Shown in pieces: positions 5,974 through 7,598 of a stretch of 7,598 nucleotides of DNA (its first letter is position 1; each line of letters begins with the position of its first letter). Source of the stretch: Clostridiaceae bacterium (GTDB lineage: Bacteria; Bacillota; Clostridia; DSM-8532); the NCBI GenBank assembly GCA_012842645.1, contig DUSJ01000082.1, positions 1 to 7,598 of the forward strand. Reading direction: 5' to 3'. Both the position numbers and the translations under genes were made by a program. Under the pieces are notes generated by a model. That model was not told where the DNA came from. It did no database searches and was given only the letters and a program-made list of their open reading frames with translations.

Positions 5974-6909
5974 ATGGCAGATAAAATCGCCACTCGCGTG
6001 GCTTACGGTAATACCCTCGCTGAAATTGGAAGCAATGAAAATATAGTCGTTTTGGATGCGGATCTGTCCAAATCCACCCGAACGGATCTGTTCCAGAAAA
6101 AATACCCTGAACGGCACTTCAACATGGGTATCGCAGAAGGCAATATGATGGCTGTGGCGGCTGGACTGGCAAGCTGCGGGAAAACAGTGTTCGCAAGCAC
6201 CTTTGCTATTTTTGCGGCAGGAAGGGCATATGATTCGGTGAGAAATTCCATCGGTTATCCGCATCTTAACGTAAAGATTGGGGCGACCCATGCGGGGATC
6301 ACGGTGGGCGAAGACGGCGCATCCCATCAGGCTATTGAGGATATCGCGCTAATGCGGGCTATTCCGGGTATGACGGTTATCTGTCCGGCCGATGCCGTAT
6401 CAACCGCAGCCCTTGTCAAACAGGCCGCTGAAATATACGGCCCTGTCTACTTAAGGCTCGGAAGGCTGGATGTACCAGTAATATATTCTTCAGATGCGCA
6501 GTTCAGCATCGGCAAAGGGGTAACCCTAAAGGAGGGAAATGATTTAACGATCATTGCCACAGGCTATATGGCGGAACCTGCGATGAGAGCCGCAGAAAGC
6601 CTGAAGGCAGAGGGAATCGATGCAAGGCTTATAGATATGCACACCATAAAACCCATAGACGAAGAGATTATAATTAAAGCCGCCAGGGAAACAGGAGCCA
6701 TCCTCACCTGCGAGGAACACAACATCATGGGCGGCCTGGGAAGCGCCGTAGCGGAAGTGATCGTAAAGAACCATCCTGTTCCCATGGATATGGTGGGCAT
6801 CATGGACGTATTCGGAAAATCGGGAAAACCCGCCGATCTTGTAAAAATGTATGGTCTTACACCCGAGAACATAGTTGAAAAAGCCAAATCGCTCATCGGC
6901 AGGAAATAG
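5974..6909 (+). CDS. tktC: Transketolase, C-terminal (pyrimidine-binding) subunit
   Basis: A 311-residue partner of the preceding gene, covering the pyrimidine-binding domain and the C-terminal domain. The catalytic glutamate that activates thiamine diphosphate is E55 in NMGIAEGNM (50-58). F77 and F80 in STFAIFAAGRAYD line the pyrimidine ring, and the substrate-phosphate region reads THAGITVGEDGASHQ (105-119). The C-terminal transketolase domain begins near residue 190 (LTIIATGYMAEPA) and contains EEHNIMGGLGSAVAE. The active site forms only between the two subunits, so both genes are needed. It follows 50 bases after its partner with a good GGAGG (about 9 bases before ATG 5974), and a strong terminator follows, indicating a two-gene operon. 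The same architecture is shared with DXP synthase halves, but the separate N-subunit next to it and the histidine motifs favour transketolase. Confidence 0.95.
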   Translation: MADKIATRVAYGNTLAEIGSNENIVVLDADLSKSTRTDLFQKKYPERHFNMGIAEGNMMAVAAGLASCGKTVFASTFAIFAAGRAYDSVRNSIGYPHLNVKIGATHAGITVGEDGASHQAIEDIALMRAIPGMTVICPADAVSTAALVKQAAEIYGPVYLRLGRLDVPVIYSSDAQFSIGKGVTLKEGNDLTIIATGYMAEPAMRAAESLKAEGIDARLIDMHTIKPIDEEIIIKAARETGAILTCEEHNIMGGLGSAVAEVIVKNHPVPMDMVGIMDVFGKSGKPADLVKMYGLTPENIVEKAKSLIGRK

Positions 6910-6934
6910 GACCGCCGGTTATTACGGCATTCAG

Positions 6935-6965
6935 GGGAGAAGCTTTTTCGGGCTTCTCCCTTTTT
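6935..6965 (+). terminator. Strong Rho-independent terminator of the transketolase operon
   Basis: Perfect 9-bp GC-rich stem GGGAGAAGC (6935-6943) and GCTTCTCCC (6952-6960) with an 8-base loop, followed by five T residues (6961-6965). It separates transketolase from the motility gene. Confidence 0.93.
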
Positions 6966-6979
6966 GGTTATGTCCAGGT

Positions 6980-7006
6980 TAACAAGGGACAGATTTATGC
7001 CGATAT
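6980..7006 (+). promoter_or_regulatory. Sigma-D (sigma-28) flagellar promoter of motA
   Basis: GCCGATAT (6999-7006) matches the sigma-D/FliA -10 consensus at all eight positions. Exactly 15 bases upstream is TAAC (6980-6983), three of four bases of the TAAA -35. Consensus spacing for this sigma factor is about 15 bases. The predicted start is near 7013, about 75 bases before the motA ATG. The location in front of a flagellar stator gene, just after a strong terminator, makes a chance match unlikely. Confidence 0.85.
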
Positions 7007-7032
7007 ATGCTTTGACACTAAGCGATTGTTTT

Positions 7033-7050
7033 AGTAAGCGAATTCTTACT
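7033..7050 (+). other. Short hairpin in the motA leader
   Basis: AGTAAG (7033-7038) and CTTACT (7045-7050) pair perfectly around a 6-base loop. It lies inside the transcript predicted from the sigma-D promoter and about 27 bases upstream of the motA ribosome binding site. The stem is short and AT-rich, so a regulatory role is only a possibility. Confidence 0.25.
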
Positions 7051-7086
7051 CAGGAATAACAATGATGTACAAAAGCGGGTGAAATA

Positions 7087-7598
7087 ATGGATCTGGCAAC
7101 GATTATCGGCTTGATCGGGGGTCTTGCCGTTGTTATTTTTGGAATGTACAGCGGTGGTGATGTTTCCGGTTATATAGACGTCAGCTCAATTATTGTGACT
7201 ATGGGCGGCGGTATTTTTTCGACTGTTCTGGCCTTCCCCCTGTCTGAAACTATAAGAGCCTTGAAGGCAATTCCCCTGATATTTAAAGAACCTAAAACAT
7301 CAGCCATGGATACCATACGAACATTGGTGGAACTTTCACAGAAAGCGAGAAGAGAAGGCCTTTTAGCTCTGGAATCAGCACAGGAAGACATTAAGGATGA
7401 TTTTTTAAGAAAGGCCATGGAACTTGTTGTTGACGGTATCGAGGCCGAGATCGTAAAGACCACGATGCAGTTGGATATAGACAGTATGGCAGTAAGACAC
7501 CAGAATGCCCAGGCATATTTTAAAGCCCTGGCAAACCAGTTTCCTGCCTGGGGCCTTATTGGAACGCTCCTGGGTCTCATCAACCTTTTGAGATCCCT
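7087..7598 (+). CDS. motA: Flagellar stator protein MotA, N-terminal part (3'-truncated by window edge)
   Basis: The frame stays open from ATG 7087 to the end of the window, giving 170 of roughly 260 residues of the MotA/PomA stator subunit. With MotB/PomB it forms the inner-membrane ion channel that turns the flagellum. Visible parts are transmembrane segment 1 (about 4-21), segment 2 (about 34-52), and the cytoplasmic loop with the charged stretch RREGLLALES (88-97), which corresponds to the FliG-contacting region. The start of segment 3 is seen with P153 in FPAWGLIGTLLGL (152-164), the conserved proline of the channel. The ribosome binding site GGGTGA (7077-7082) lies 4 bases upstream of the ATG. 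The N-terminus MDLATIIGLIGG resembles sodium-driven PomA as well as Gram-positive MotA, so the ion cannot be decided. motB would be expected just beyond the window. Confidence 0.95.
   Translation, partial: MDLATIIGLIGGLAVVIFGMYSGGDVSGYIDVSSIIVTMGGGIFSTVLAFPLSETIRALKAIPLIFKEPKTSAMDTIRTLVELSQKARREGLLALESAQEDIKDDFLRKAMELVVDGIEAEIVKTTMQLDIDSMAVRHQNAQAYFKALANQFPAWGLIGTLLGLINLLRS

Noticed and set aside
7012..7017. TTGACA before motA as a housekeeping -35
   Set aside because: No acceptable -10 lies 16-18 bases downstream, and the site sits at the start point predicted from the sigma-D promoter.
7170..7583. 137-codon minus-strand open frame at the right end
   Set aside because: Fully antisense to motA, which has clear family motifs, a ribosome binding site and a sigma-D promoter.

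Overview
The window reads as a chromosomal segment of a motile, Gram-positive Bacillota, most likely a clostridial lineage. The evidence is the rho-rpmE gene order, AGGTGA/GGAGG-type ribosome binding sites, a YtrA-type GntR/ABC operon, a YitT-family membrane protein, a two-subunit transketolase, and a sigma-D (sigma-28) type promoter in front of motA. I see no phage, insertion sequence, CRISPR array, tRNA or rRNA. Species-level placement is not possible from what I can read.

Layout, left to right. (1) 1-880, plus strand: the C-terminal 171 codons of transcription terminator Rho, then rpmE (zinc-binding bL31) with its own promoter and a clear intrinsic terminator. (2) 903-1814, plus strand: a YitT/DUF2179 membrane protein that starts only 22 bases after that terminator. 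(3) 1815-1961: a convergent intergenic region rich in hairpins. (4) 1962-3918, minus strand: a three-gene operon (GntR/YtrA-type repressor, ABC ATPase, membrane subunit). Each gene overlaps the next by ATGA. The operon is driven by a TTGACA/TATAGT promoter whose -10 and start point lie on a perfect 10-bp inverted repeat, so autorepression is likely. (5) 4172-4960, plus strand: a PP2C (PPM) Ser/Thr protein phosphatase without an adjacent kinase. (6) 5084-6909, plus strand: transketolase N- and C-terminal halves as separate genes, ending in a strong terminator. (7) 7087 to the window end, plus strand: the first 170 residues of the flagellar stator MotA, preceded by a near-perfect sigma-D promoter.

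The genes form several independent housekeeping units rather than one system: transcription termination/translation, a membrane protein of unknown substrate, an envelope-type ABC module, protein dephosphorylation, the non-oxidative pentose phosphate pathway, and motility. I find no convincing novel system. The points most worth a second look are regulatory: the palindromic operator at 3986-4011, the sigma-D promoter at 6980-7006, the hairpin cluster at 1845-1939, and the leaders of rpmE and the transketolase pair.
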